A stretch of DNA of 64,000 bases, taken from positions 1 through 64,000 of the forward strand of contig JAFSXX010000029.1 in the NCBI GenBank assembly GCA_017443845.1. Direction: 5' to 3'. The DNA is from Bacteroidales bacterium (GTDB lineage: Bacteria > Bacteroidota > Bacteroidia > Bacteroidales > UBA932). The notes beneath the pieces are model-generated. The model made no database searches. It had not been told where the DNA came from and saw only the letters and a list, made by a program, of their open reading frames with translations. A program made the position numbers and the translations under genes. Positions within the stretch are counted from its first letter, which is position 1; the number at the start of each line of letters is the position of its first letter. Below are positions 1-5,854 of the stretch, piece by piece.

Positions 1-1
1 C

Positions 2-223
2 CGCGATTCCGACTCGTTGGTCCCTGTCGAGGTAAAGGCCAAGGACGGAGCTACTGCTTCACTAAACCACCTCATTGATTGGCCGTCTTATCCTGATGTC
101 TCCTACGGCATCAAGTTCGGGTACAAAAATATCGGATGGGGCGGCAAGTTTTACACGTTCCCGTATTTCCTCGCCTTCCTATTGAAGAGATTCCTCAAAG
201 AGGCAGGACATCCGATTCAATAG
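2..223 (+). CDS. C-terminal fragment of a DUF4143 AAA+ ATPase (cut by window start)
   Basis: The reading frame is open at the left edge and ends at TAG 221-223, so only the last ~73 residues are visible. The sequence VPVEVKAKDG, followed by a segment like 'YPDVSYGIKFGYKNIGW' and a hydrophobic tail near FYTFPYFLAFLLKRFL, matches the end of DUF4143 ATP-binding proteins, where a VEVK nuclease-like strand closes the restriction-endonuclease-like domain. These AAA_14/DUF4143 proteins are common accessory genes in Bacteroidetes; their function is poorly known. The complete ATPase at 57015 lacks the VEVK form and belongs to another subgroup. The family call rests on this short tail only. Confidence 0.6.
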   Translation, partial: RDSDSLVPVEVKAKDGATASLNHLIDWPSYPDVSYGIKFGYKNIGWGGKFYTFPYFLAFLLKRFLKEAGHPIQ

Positions 224-293
224 CCTCGTGGCAGAGCTTTACAAACGTGCTTCGCAGTGTTGGAGATAATCAATTATATAGATATACAATACT

Positions 294-451
294 ATGCCTT
301 ATAGCCTTATACCGTAAGTGGTTGCTTTGAAAAGTTTCGAAAAGAGGTGGTTGATCTTGATTCGGACCAGACCTCTGTGGCCAGATCAAGTCGTGACTTT
401 GTATTAGAAAACATAGATCGACTCTCCAGTCAGGGAGAGATTCGAATCTAG
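294..451 (+). pseudogene. N-terminal relic of a possible nucleotidyltransferase (CD-NTase-like)
   Basis: An ATG at 294 starts MPYSLIP and stops at once. The adjacent frame then carries a protein-like stretch, FEKFRKEVVDLDSDQT, followed by SVARSSRDFVLENIDRLSSQ, ending at TAG 449-451. The pattern 'vv-LD-D-T--AR-SRD-l---I' resembles, from memory, the N-terminus of SMODS-type nucleotidyltransferases found in defence islands. The frameshift after the first seven codons and the early stop, just before the convergent ThiL-like gene, mark it as a remnant. What is seen is a coding-like, broken 50-residue fragment; the family assignment is inference. Confidence 0.35.
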
Positions 452-464
452 CCTCCGGGTTCTG

Positions 465-1475
465 TTATGCTTCTTCTGAGGGCTCCACTGCCGTATATCC
501 CTGAGCGTGTATGGGAATCTCGGCCCCCTCGGGGGTCACTATCACCACGCCCGCCTCGGGCCGCGCGAGGTGGCCTATCACGTCGTAATCCTGGAAATCC
601 TTGCGGATGACGTTGTGCTTCTCGATGGGGACGGTGAAGATGAACTGATAGTCGTCGCCGCCGTTCATGGCCGCGGTAACGGGATCGATGCCGAGTTCGT
701 CGGCCACGGTGAATGTCTCCTCGGAGAGGGGTATTTTCTCGAGGTAGATCTTGACTCCGAATCCGCTGTCGGCCGCAAGGCGGAGGGCCGCGTCGCCCAG
801 GCCCCGGGTGACGAAGTAGCCCGAAGAGGGATATACCTTGTCGTCGGTGAAGCGGGAGACCACGTTCTGCTTGATTTCGGGGCTGAGATAGGAGGCCAGG
901 ACACCCTTGTATTTAGAGAGGTCGGGCTGGGCACCGCTCTTGTTGAAGGAGACTTTCTCGCGCTCGAGGATGTGCAGGCCCATATAGGCTGCTCCGAGGC
1001 GCCCAGTAAGGCAGATGAGGTCCATGTTCTTGGGTGCGGGAATCTGTTCGACCACAGCCTTCCTCTGCACTCCGGTGGCCGAAAGGCTGATGCAGAGGCC
1101 GTTTACCGAAGGGTTGAGGTCGAGCCCGAGATGCTTCAGGCCGTGTTCCTTGGCCGCAGCTGTGACTCCCTGCCAGAACTGCTCCACGTCCTCATAGCAG
1201 AAACGGCTCGAGAGTCCGAGCTGTACCGATACGGCCACGGGCTGCCTCAGGGCGGCGAACACGTCGCCCATCACATAGAGCGCGGCCTTGTATCCCAGGT
1301 GTTTGAGGGGAGTGTAAACCAGGTCGAAATCGACCCCTTCGAGCAGGATTTTGTGCGAGGTGACCACCTCGCCCTTCTCGCTCAGGTGCGGAGTCCGTTC
1401 GTTTTTGAATCCTGTTCCTTCAAAGAGTCTTGCTGTTGCGGCTTCCTTGCCGATGGTTGAGATTTCAGTACGCAT
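465..1475 (-). CDS. Divergent ThiL-like (AIR synthase-related) protein
   Basis: This 336-residue protein aligns along its length with thiamine-monophosphate kinase (ThiL, AIR synthase fold): FDLVYTPLKHLGYKAAL near residues 50-66, VSVQLGLSSRF, and NGGDDYQFIFTVP near the C-terminus are recognisable. Several metal/ATP-binding motifs are absent. The usual GxGDDAAV is replaced by a stretch around NERTPHL (residues ~25-31), the TTD before the LLxEG motif reads TSH, and GGDTT reads GLDLN. The aspartate in VMGDVFAA and the GGDDY motif remain. It may have lost or changed kinase activity, so the thiL symbol is withheld. It is divergent from ispE, with a TAACTTTG -7 box at 1497-1504 on its strand. Confidence 0.7.
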   Translation of the reverse strand: MRTEISTIGKEAATARLFEGTGFKNERTPHLSEKGEVVTSHKILLEGVDFDLVYTPLKHLGYKAALYVMGDVFAALRQPVAVSVQLGLSSRFCYEDVEQFWQGVTAAAKEHGLKHLGLDLNPSVNGLCISLSATGVQRKAVVEQIPAPKNMDLICLTGRLGAAYMGLHILEREKVSFNKSGAQPDLSKYKGVLASYLSPEIKQNVVSRFTDDKVYPSSGYFVTRGLGDAALRLAADSGFGVKIYLEKIPLSEETFTVADELGIDPVTAAMNGGDDYQFIFTVPIEKHNVIRKDFQDYDVIGHLARPEAGVVIVTPEGAEIPIHAQGYTAVEPSEEA

Positions 1476-1496
1476 ATCGTGTCAGTTCAGATTTAA

Positions 1497-1504
1497 CAAA
1501 GTTA
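1497..1504 (-). promoter_or_regulatory. Bacteroidetes -7 element for the ThiL-like gene
   Basis: TAACTTTG on the minus strand fits TAnnTTTG and lies 21 bases upstream of the ATG at 1475. No clear -33 TTTG is seen at the right spacing. Confidence 0.45.
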
Positions 1505-1544
1505 CGAAAAATAAAGTAACTTGCGATGTAATTCATAGCTACGA

Positions 1545-2300
1545 ATGATTTGTTATCCCAATCCGAAACTCAACGTCGGCCTCAACATCCTGCGCAGGCG
1601 CGAGGACGGCTATCACGATATCGATACCCTGATGGTGCCTTACGAAGGGATGCACGACGTGCTCGAAATAGTCCCCTCCGAGAGGCTCGAAATGCATCTT
1701 TACGGCATTCCGGTAGAGGGTGACGCTATGGACAATCTGTGCGTGAAGGCCTTCAGGATGTTGGAGGCGGATTTCGGGATTGCGCCGGTGGAGATCCATC
1801 TTTGGAAAGGGATCCCCTCGGGAGCTGGGCTGGGCGGAGGCTCGGCCGACTGCGTCTGGACGCTTCGTCTGCTGAACGGCCTCTTCGGCCTCGGCCTCTC
1901 CGATGCCGTCCTCGCGGGATACGCCGCCCGTCTGGGCAGCGACTGCGCCTTTTTCATCTACAACCGCCCGATGCTCTGCCGCGGACGGGGCGAGATTCTT
2001 TCTCCCTCGCCGGTTTCGCTTGAGGATTACCGCATCGAGGTCGAGGTCCCGCCGGTGCACGTTTCCACCCGCGAGGCCTATTCGGGAGTCGTCCCGAAGG
2101 TGCCGGAAATCCCCCTCGAAGAAGCTTTGCGGCTCCCCGTTCCCCGGTGGCGCGGCCTGGTGGTCAACCGGTTCGAAGAGTCTGTTTTCCCGCAGCACCC
2201 CGAAATCGCCGCCGCCAAGCAGCGGATGTACTCCCGCGGCGCCCTCTACGCCTCGATGTCCGGCAGCGGCAGCTCGGTTTTCGGAATTTTTTCCCGATAG
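1545..2300 (+). CDS. ispE: 4-diphosphocytidyl-2-C-methyl-D-erythritol kinase
   Basis: IspE phosphorylates CDP-methylerythritol at the 2-hydroxyl using ATP, the fourth step of the MEP isoprenoid pathway, in the cytoplasm. The 251-residue GHMP kinase opens with PNPKLNVGLNILRRREDGYHD, the family N-terminus with its catalytic Lys and the DGYH motif. The glycine-rich ATP loop PSGAGLGGGSAD lies near residues 88-99, and a third motif, MSGSGSSVFGIF, is at the C-terminus. It is slightly shorter than the usual ~270 residues but complete. It is transcribed away from the ThiL-like gene, 69 bases apart, and ispF lies at 61551 on the other strand. Confidence 0.95.
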   Translation: MICYPNPKLNVGLNILRRREDGYHDIDTLMVPYEGMHDVLEIVPSERLEMHLYGIPVEGDAMDNLCVKAFRMLEADFGIAPVEIHLWKGIPSGAGLGGGSADCVWTLRLLNGLFGLGLSDAVLAGYAARLGSDCAFFIYNRPMLCRGRGEILSPSPVSLEDYRIEVEVPPVHVSTREAYSGVVPKVPEIPLEEALRLPVPRWRGLVVNRFEESVFPQHPEIAAAKQRMYSRGALYASMSGSGSSVFGIFSR

Positions 2301-2431
2301 GGGGGGCTTGCCGTTCTGCCAGCTTTCGCCGACAGAATGCTTCGCCTGTTCGCTGGTTTCCTCTGCCATACCGGGTTCTGTCGCTCCATTGCTTTTCGCC
2401 ATAACGTCTCTCCGCTGCCAGCCGCTTCGTT

Positions 2432-2585
2432 GCTTTTCGCCAAAATGACGTCGGCCGATGTGCCTTGGGATGGCCTCTGGAGGCGATGGGCCGACGTCAC
2501 AGGCCGATATCGGGCCCTGACGTCGGGCGACCGGCCCCAGAGCGCCCTCTGCACCATATTCCCCGACGTCACTTTGGCGAAAAGC
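2432..2585. repeat. Palindromic repeat element, copy 1 (TGACGTC family)
   Basis: A 154-bp unit bounded by near-perfect 21-bp inverted ends (one mismatch). The left end starts GCTTTTCGCCAAAATGACG at 2432; the right end finishes GTCACTTTGGCGAAAAGC at 2585. Inside are two successive stem-loops, TGACGTCGGCC...GGCCGACGTCA and TGACGTCGGG...CCCCGACGTCA, so GACGTC occurs four times. The inner ~85 bp is almost identical to copies at 4339 and 4728. No credible protein is encoded; short frames across it are by-products of the palindromes. It looks like a REP/BIME-type element that the nearby transposase could recognise. Confidence 0.85.
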
Positions 2586-2678
2586 GAGTAATATGTCGTC
2601 ACTTCGGAAAAACGATTAATATAGACGTCACTTTAGCGAAAACGAGTAATAAATAAGTCACTTTGGCGGAAAAAGAAG
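2567..2678. repeat. Short tandem units trailing palindrome copy 1
   Basis: Starting from the right end of copy 1, the motif GTCACTTtGGCgAAAA followed by CGA(G/T)TAAT recurs near 2568, 2598, 2628 and 2659, a period of about 30 bp. The same tail follows copy 3. The array stops just before the start codon at 2698, so it forms the 5' region of that gene. Confidence 0.75.
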
Positions 2679-2697
2679 AATTCCCTATTTTTGAACT

Positions 2698-3219
2698 ATG
2701 AAAAAGACTCTGATTATCTGTTTGATATTAGCTCTTTTGTCCCAACTGTCTTCTTCGGCACAGGATAGGGGCCGCTTCCAAGGCATAGCTAGCGTCAATA
2801 CATTCAAAATAGTAGGCGCCGCGCATTGTCCTATCAATTTGTCGATGGGGTGGAGGTTCAATAATAATGTATATGCCGGATTGGGTTCGGGAGTCCATAT
2901 TCTGCAGCACGTGCATCTGAACTTCGCGGGTCCTTTGACTACCGCCATTCCCTTTTTCGCCGATATTGTGGCTTATAACGGCAATTCCAGCACATCTCCG
3001 TTTTTCGGCCTGGAAATTGGGGGCCTGTGCGAAACGGATAAGTCGGCCTGTAATCTCGAGGGCCATCACATGCTCCGTCCGTGGCTCAATGGAAAAGTCG
3101 GTGTAGATATCGGTCTTACAAGGGATTGTGGGATAATGATCGGCGTCAGCGGCATCTATGTTCCTGCCGGAAAGGACAGCGAGTACGCGCTCTCTTCCGT
3201 CGTAGGATTCAGATTCTGA
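2698..3219 (+). CDS. Small secreted protein, possible beta-barrel, unknown function
   Basis: The 173-residue product has a signal peptide (MKKTLIICLILALLSQ, likely cleaved after SSSAQ). The rest is rich in alternating polar and hydrophobic stretches and ends in VVGFRF, an aromatic C-terminus typical of small outer-membrane barrels. Glycine-rich strands such as GWRFNNNVYAGLGSGVHIL support a barrel. No family is recognised. The gene starts directly after a palindromic repeat and its tandem tail. A degraded copy of its first ~150 bases lies at 4507-4680, beside another repeat copy, so the gene has been copied together with the repeats. It is convergent with the RAYT gene, 10 bases apart. Confidence 0.6.
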   Translation: MKKTLIICLILALLSQLSSSAQDRGRFQGIASVNTFKIVGAAHCPINLSMGWRFNNNVYAGLGSGVHILQHVHLNFAGPLTTAIPFFADIVAYNGNSSTSPFFGLEIGGLCETDKSACNLEGHHMLRPWLNGKVGVDIGLTRDCGIMIGVSGIYVPAGKDSEYALSSVVGFRF

Positions 3220-3229
3220 CAGCAGCCGT

Positions 3230-4132
3230 TCACCTGGTATTCCTTCTGATTTCTTTCTCGGGCAGGCGGACGGCCATCGCGAGTTGCCTGAAAGAGATGC
3301 AGTGTTTCCGGCGGAGAGTCTGGGCGAGGACGATCCTCTCTTGAGGGGAAAGCCGCCTCGGGTCACGGGTTCCGAACAGTAGCTTGCTTTCGTCGCCACA
3401 GAGTTGTCTCACTTCGATATCTTCGAGGAATACACCCCTTTCGCCGGCCATGCGCTGCAGTATCTCTTCTTCCTTCCTGCGATTGTTGGACAAAAAGACC
3501 CGGAAACCATTGTGTGTCCCGTAAATTGATTCGAAGCGTGTGACATCTACATAATTCGTCGGCAGAATGATGCCGTTGCATACTATCCAGTCCGAAGGAA
3601 CCGTGTATGTCCTGGAATGGACCATCTCGCGCTGCTGCTGTTTGCTCAAATTGCCGAAAGGAACGACCGGACAGATATTGCCGGAATCGTCGAACCGCCA
3701 TATCGGGGGAAACCGCCGGTCGCGGAAATAGAGAGACCCCGTTCCCCAGGGATAATCGTACGGCATAACTCTTTTTCCGTCTTTTGTGGGCTGGATGATG
3801 GTGTAAACCGCAACGTTCTTAAGATAGGAGAAGTCATCTCCTATCGGGTAAAGTTCCCCGTACAGCCGGTAATCCCCCTTTCCAAGCCGCGACCGTACAG
3901 CATAATGCCGGTAGATGGTCTCGAACATTTCCTTGAATTCAGTACACTCCTCAGCCGTTCCGTAGATGAGTATGTGCGGATGGGAATCCTCCAGTGAAAA
4001 GGCGACGACAATGACCCCCGAGTTTGCCGCACAGAGAGCGATGATGTTCATCGCCGCAATATAATCCTTCCTGCTGATAATGAAATTGCGCGAATCTTGT
4101 CCGTCTGCGCAATAATGATAGAATTGTTTCAT
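3230..4132 (-). CDS. REP-associated tyrosine transposase (RAYT, Y1 HUH family)
   Basis: RAYTs are single-copy IS200/IS605-like HUH nucleases that nick at palindromic REP sequences as single strands. This 300-residue protein has the HUH motif as SHPHIL (residues ~50-55), after a strand matching the Y1_Tnp fold. A downstream helix, LKNVAVYTIIQPTKDG, ends in YPWGTGSLYF and corresponds to the family signature 'RYIHLNPV...YPWSS', with the candidate catalytic Tyr in VYT. The C-terminus (ERIVLAQTLRRKHCISFRQLA) is helix-turn-helix-like, as in Bacteroides homologues. Three palindromic elements lie on either side (2432, 4339, 4728), the arrangement expected for a RAYT and its substrates. Target recognition is inferred from position. 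Confidence 0.8.
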   Translation of the reverse strand: MKQFYHYCADGQDSRNFIISRKDYIAAMNIIALCAANSGVIVVAFSLEDSHPHILIYGTAEECTEFKEMFETIYRHYAVRSRLGKGDYRLYGELYPIGDDFSYLKNVAVYTIIQPTKDGKRVMPYDYPWGTGSLYFRDRRFPPIWRFDDSGNICPVVPFGNLSKQQQREMVHSRTYTVPSDWIVCNGIILPTNYVDVTRFESIYGTHNGFRVFLSNNRRKEEEILQRMAGERGVFLEDIEVRQLCGDESKLLFGTRDPRRLSPQERIVLAQTLRRKHCISFRQLAMAVRLPEKEIRRNTR

Positions 4133-4255
4133 CGTTTTCCGTCTTCAAATACCTATCATCACACGATGATAATGCGAAGATGGTCATTTATTTCCGATTT
4201 TGCAAAACAAGATTGACGGATTCATTCGCCCGCCGTACCCCCGCTTCCCGTCTTT

Positions 4256-4345
4256 CCGTCGCTTTTCCCCGCTTTTCCCCGCTTTTCCCCGCTCTTCCCC
4301 GCTTTTCCCCGCTTTTCGCCTTTCCATCGCTTTTCCTCGCTTTTC
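4256..4345. repeat. Pyrimidine-rich tandem repeat (about 10-bp unit)
   Basis: CTTTTCCCCG is repeated at least five times from about 4260 to 4315 with small variants (cgctcttccc, cgcttttcgcc), running directly into the left end of palindrome copy 2. It lies upstream of the RAYT start. Looser versions of the same pyrimidine-rich track precede copies 1 and 3. Confidence 0.75.
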
Positions 4346-4491
4346 GCCAAAATGACGTCTGCCGATGTGCCTTGGAACGGCCTCTGATGACGATGTGCCG
4401 ACGTCACAGGCCGATATCGGGCCCTGACGTCGGGCGACCGGCCCCAGAGCGCCCTCTGCGCCATATTCCCCGACGTCACTTTGGCGGAAAC
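4339..4491. repeat. Palindromic repeat element, copy 2 (TGACGTC family)
   Basis: Same architecture as copy 1: left end GCTTTTCGCCAAAATGACG, four GACGTC-type cores (the first followed by TGCC instead of GGCC), and right end GACGTCACTTTGGCGGAAAC. It lies about 207 bp upstream of the RAYT start codon and lacks the trailing 30-bp units present after copies 1 and 3. Confidence 0.85.
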
Positions 4492-4506
4492 TAATTATTC
4501 CGTATG

Positions 4507-4680
4507 GTTGAGTTATTAAGAGGACGCTGTCTGTTAGTTTGATATCATCACTTTTGTCCCAACTGTCTTCTTCAGCGCAGGATAGGCGATAGCGATCGTC
4601 AGGGCGACGCATTATCCCAACAATTTGTCGATGGTGATATAAATCGTCAGAGCCGCGCCTTGTCCCAACAATTTGCCGAT
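4507..4680 (+). pseudogene. Broken partial copy of the gene at 2698
   Basis: TTTGATATCATCACTTTTGT with the following CCCAACTGTCTTCTTCAGCG matches the signal-peptide region of the 2698 gene (bases 2721-2763) with few changes. Further matches to CAATTTGTCGATGG follow, and part of it is repeated again near 4661 (CCCAACAATTTGCCGAT). No open frame survives. It sits between palindrome copies 2 and 3. Confidence 0.7.
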
Positions 4681-4727
4681 TTCCGCCGGTTTCTACCGCT
4701 TTCCTGTCGGTTTCTGCCGGTTTGCCG

Positions 4728-4879
4728 ATTTTCGCCAAAATGACGTCGGCCGATGTGCCTTGGAATGGCTTCTGGCGGCAATGGGCCGACGTCACAGGCC
4801 GATATCGGGCCCTGACGTCGGGCGACCGGCCCCAGAGCGCCCTCTGCACCATATTCCCCGACGTCACTTTGGCGGAAAC
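4728..4879. repeat. Palindromic repeat element, copy 3 (TGACGTC family)
   Basis: The core from GACGTCACAGGCCGATATCG to the right end is essentially the same as copies 1 and 2. The left end is TTTTCGCCAAAATGACGTC from 4729. It is followed by the ~30-bp tandem units seen after copy 1. Confidence 0.85.
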
Positions 4880-4945
4880 GAGTGATTTGTCGTCACTTCG
4901 GCAAAAACGATTAATTTAGACGTCACTTTGGCGAAAAAGAGAAAG
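4861..4945. repeat. Short tandem units trailing palindrome copy 3
   Basis: CGTCACTTtGGCgAAAA units start at about 4862, 4891 and 4921. The stretch matches the tail of copy 1 for roughly 60 bp, which shows that palindrome plus tail moved or was copied as one ~200-bp block. It ends where the promoter of the deoxynucleoside kinase begins. Confidence 0.75.
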
Positions 4946-4947
4946 GC

Positions 4948-4979
4948 TTGCCGTCGTCAAGAAATAATGAGTATCTTTA
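4948..4979 (+). promoter_or_regulatory. Promoter of the deoxynucleoside kinase
   Basis: TTG at 4948-4950 and TATCTTTA at 4972-4979 with 21 bases between them fit the Bacteroidetes -33/-7 pattern. It places transcription start shortly before the ATG at 4999 and argues against the longer frame beginning at 4948. Confidence 0.6.
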
Positions 4980-4998
4980 CGGAAAGAAAATCCCGGTT

Positions 4999-5610
4999 AT
5001 GCATATAGGAATCGCAGGTAACATCGGCAGCGGCAAGACGACCCTTACCAGGATGCTTGCCCAGCATTACGGCTGGACCCCGAAATACGAGGCAGTCACG
5101 TACAACCCTTATCTGGAGGATTATTACAACGATATTCCCCGCTGGTCGTTCAACCTCGAGGTCTATTTCCTCACCCAGAGGCTGAAGGATGTGATGAATA
5201 TCTCGCGCAGCAAGGAGACCATTATCCAGGACCGTACGATTTTCGAGGGCGTGCACGTCTTCGTGGCCAACAACTACGATCAGGGAAATCTATCGAAGCG
5301 CGACTACGAGGCCTATATGGACCTTTTCAATGTGGTGATGTCGTCGGTCAGGCTGCCCGATCTGCTGATCTACCTGCGCTGCTCGATTCCCCATCTTGTG
5401 GCCCAGATCCAGAAGCGCGGGCGCGATTACGAGCAGACGATGAGCCTCGAGTATCTGCGCGGACTCAACGACCGCTACGAGAAGTTTATTTCCGAATATA
5501 AGGGTGAGGTGCTGACGATAGATACCGACGATATGGATTTCGAGAACCGCCCCGAGGATTTCGCCGCCATCACCGACCGCATCGACGCCCGCCTCTTCGG
5601 CCTCTTCTGA
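4999..5610 (+). CDS. Deoxynucleoside kinase (dNK family)
   Basis: This enzyme salvages deoxynucleosides by ATP-dependent 5'-phosphorylation, probably deoxyadenosine or deoxyguanosine by analogy to close relatives. The 203-residue protein starts MHIGIAGNIGSGKTT, with the P-loop at residues 6-14. QDRTIFEGVHVF (near residues 75-86) holds the DR(S/T) motif with the conserved Asp-Arg, and the lid region is LVAQIQKRGRDYEQ. The frame extends upstream to 4948, but homologues begin at MHI and the promoter overlaps the longer start, so ATG 4999 is chosen. The exact base preference cannot be read from sequence. Confidence 0.9.
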   Translation: MHIGIAGNIGSGKTTLTRMLAQHYGWTPKYEAVTYNPYLEDYYNDIPRWSFNLEVYFLTQRLKDVMNISRSKETIIQDRTIFEGVHVFVANNYDQGNLSKRDYEAYMDLFNVVMSSVRLPDLLIYLRCSIPHLVAQIQKRGRDYEQTMSLEYLRGLNDRYEKFISEYKGEVLTIDTDDMDFENRPEDFAAITDRIDARLFGLF

Positions 5611-5611
5611 C

Positions 5612-5738
5612 GGCCGTAGCGCGGGGTCTGGGAGATTTAGCAAGGAATCAAAGCGCCATCAGGCGCTAGCGAAGGCCGGGCAGGGCTGGAAGTGCGATAG
5701 CAAGGCCGTAGCGAGGGGTCTGGGGTTGTAAACCCCAG
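5612..5738. repeat. Intergenic direct repeats and inverted repeat
   Basis: GGCCGTAGCGCGGGGTCTGG (from 5612) recurs from 5704 with one change. Between them AGCGCC-ATCA-GGCGCT forms a small hairpin. CTGGGGTT-GTA-AACCCCAG at 5720-5738 is a strong inverted repeat without a following T-run on the plus strand. No gene is seen here. Confidence 0.6.
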
Positions 5739-5739
5739 T

Positions 5740-5781
5740 AAAAAAAGAAGGCTGACCCCTTGCGGATGCATCAACCTCCTT
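5740..5781 (-). terminator. Probable rho-independent terminator of rnr
   Basis: Read on the minus strand, AAGGaGGTTGA pairs with TCAGCCTT across a short loop and is followed by TTCTTTTTTT ending at 5740. It lies about 75 bp past the rnr stop codon. Confidence 0.5.
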
Positions 5782-5854
5782 TCCGTGTACTAAAACCTAA
5801 ACCACTTATAAGATGCAAACGCTTCACTTTTCGTTGCATCGGGTTTGGCTTTTT

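Noticed and set aside
4184..4867. 227-aa minus-strand frame over palindrome copies 2 and 3
   Set aside because: Made of translated repeats; the duplicated segment 'GRSPDVRARYRPVTSAH' arises from the palindrome core and occurs in several frames.
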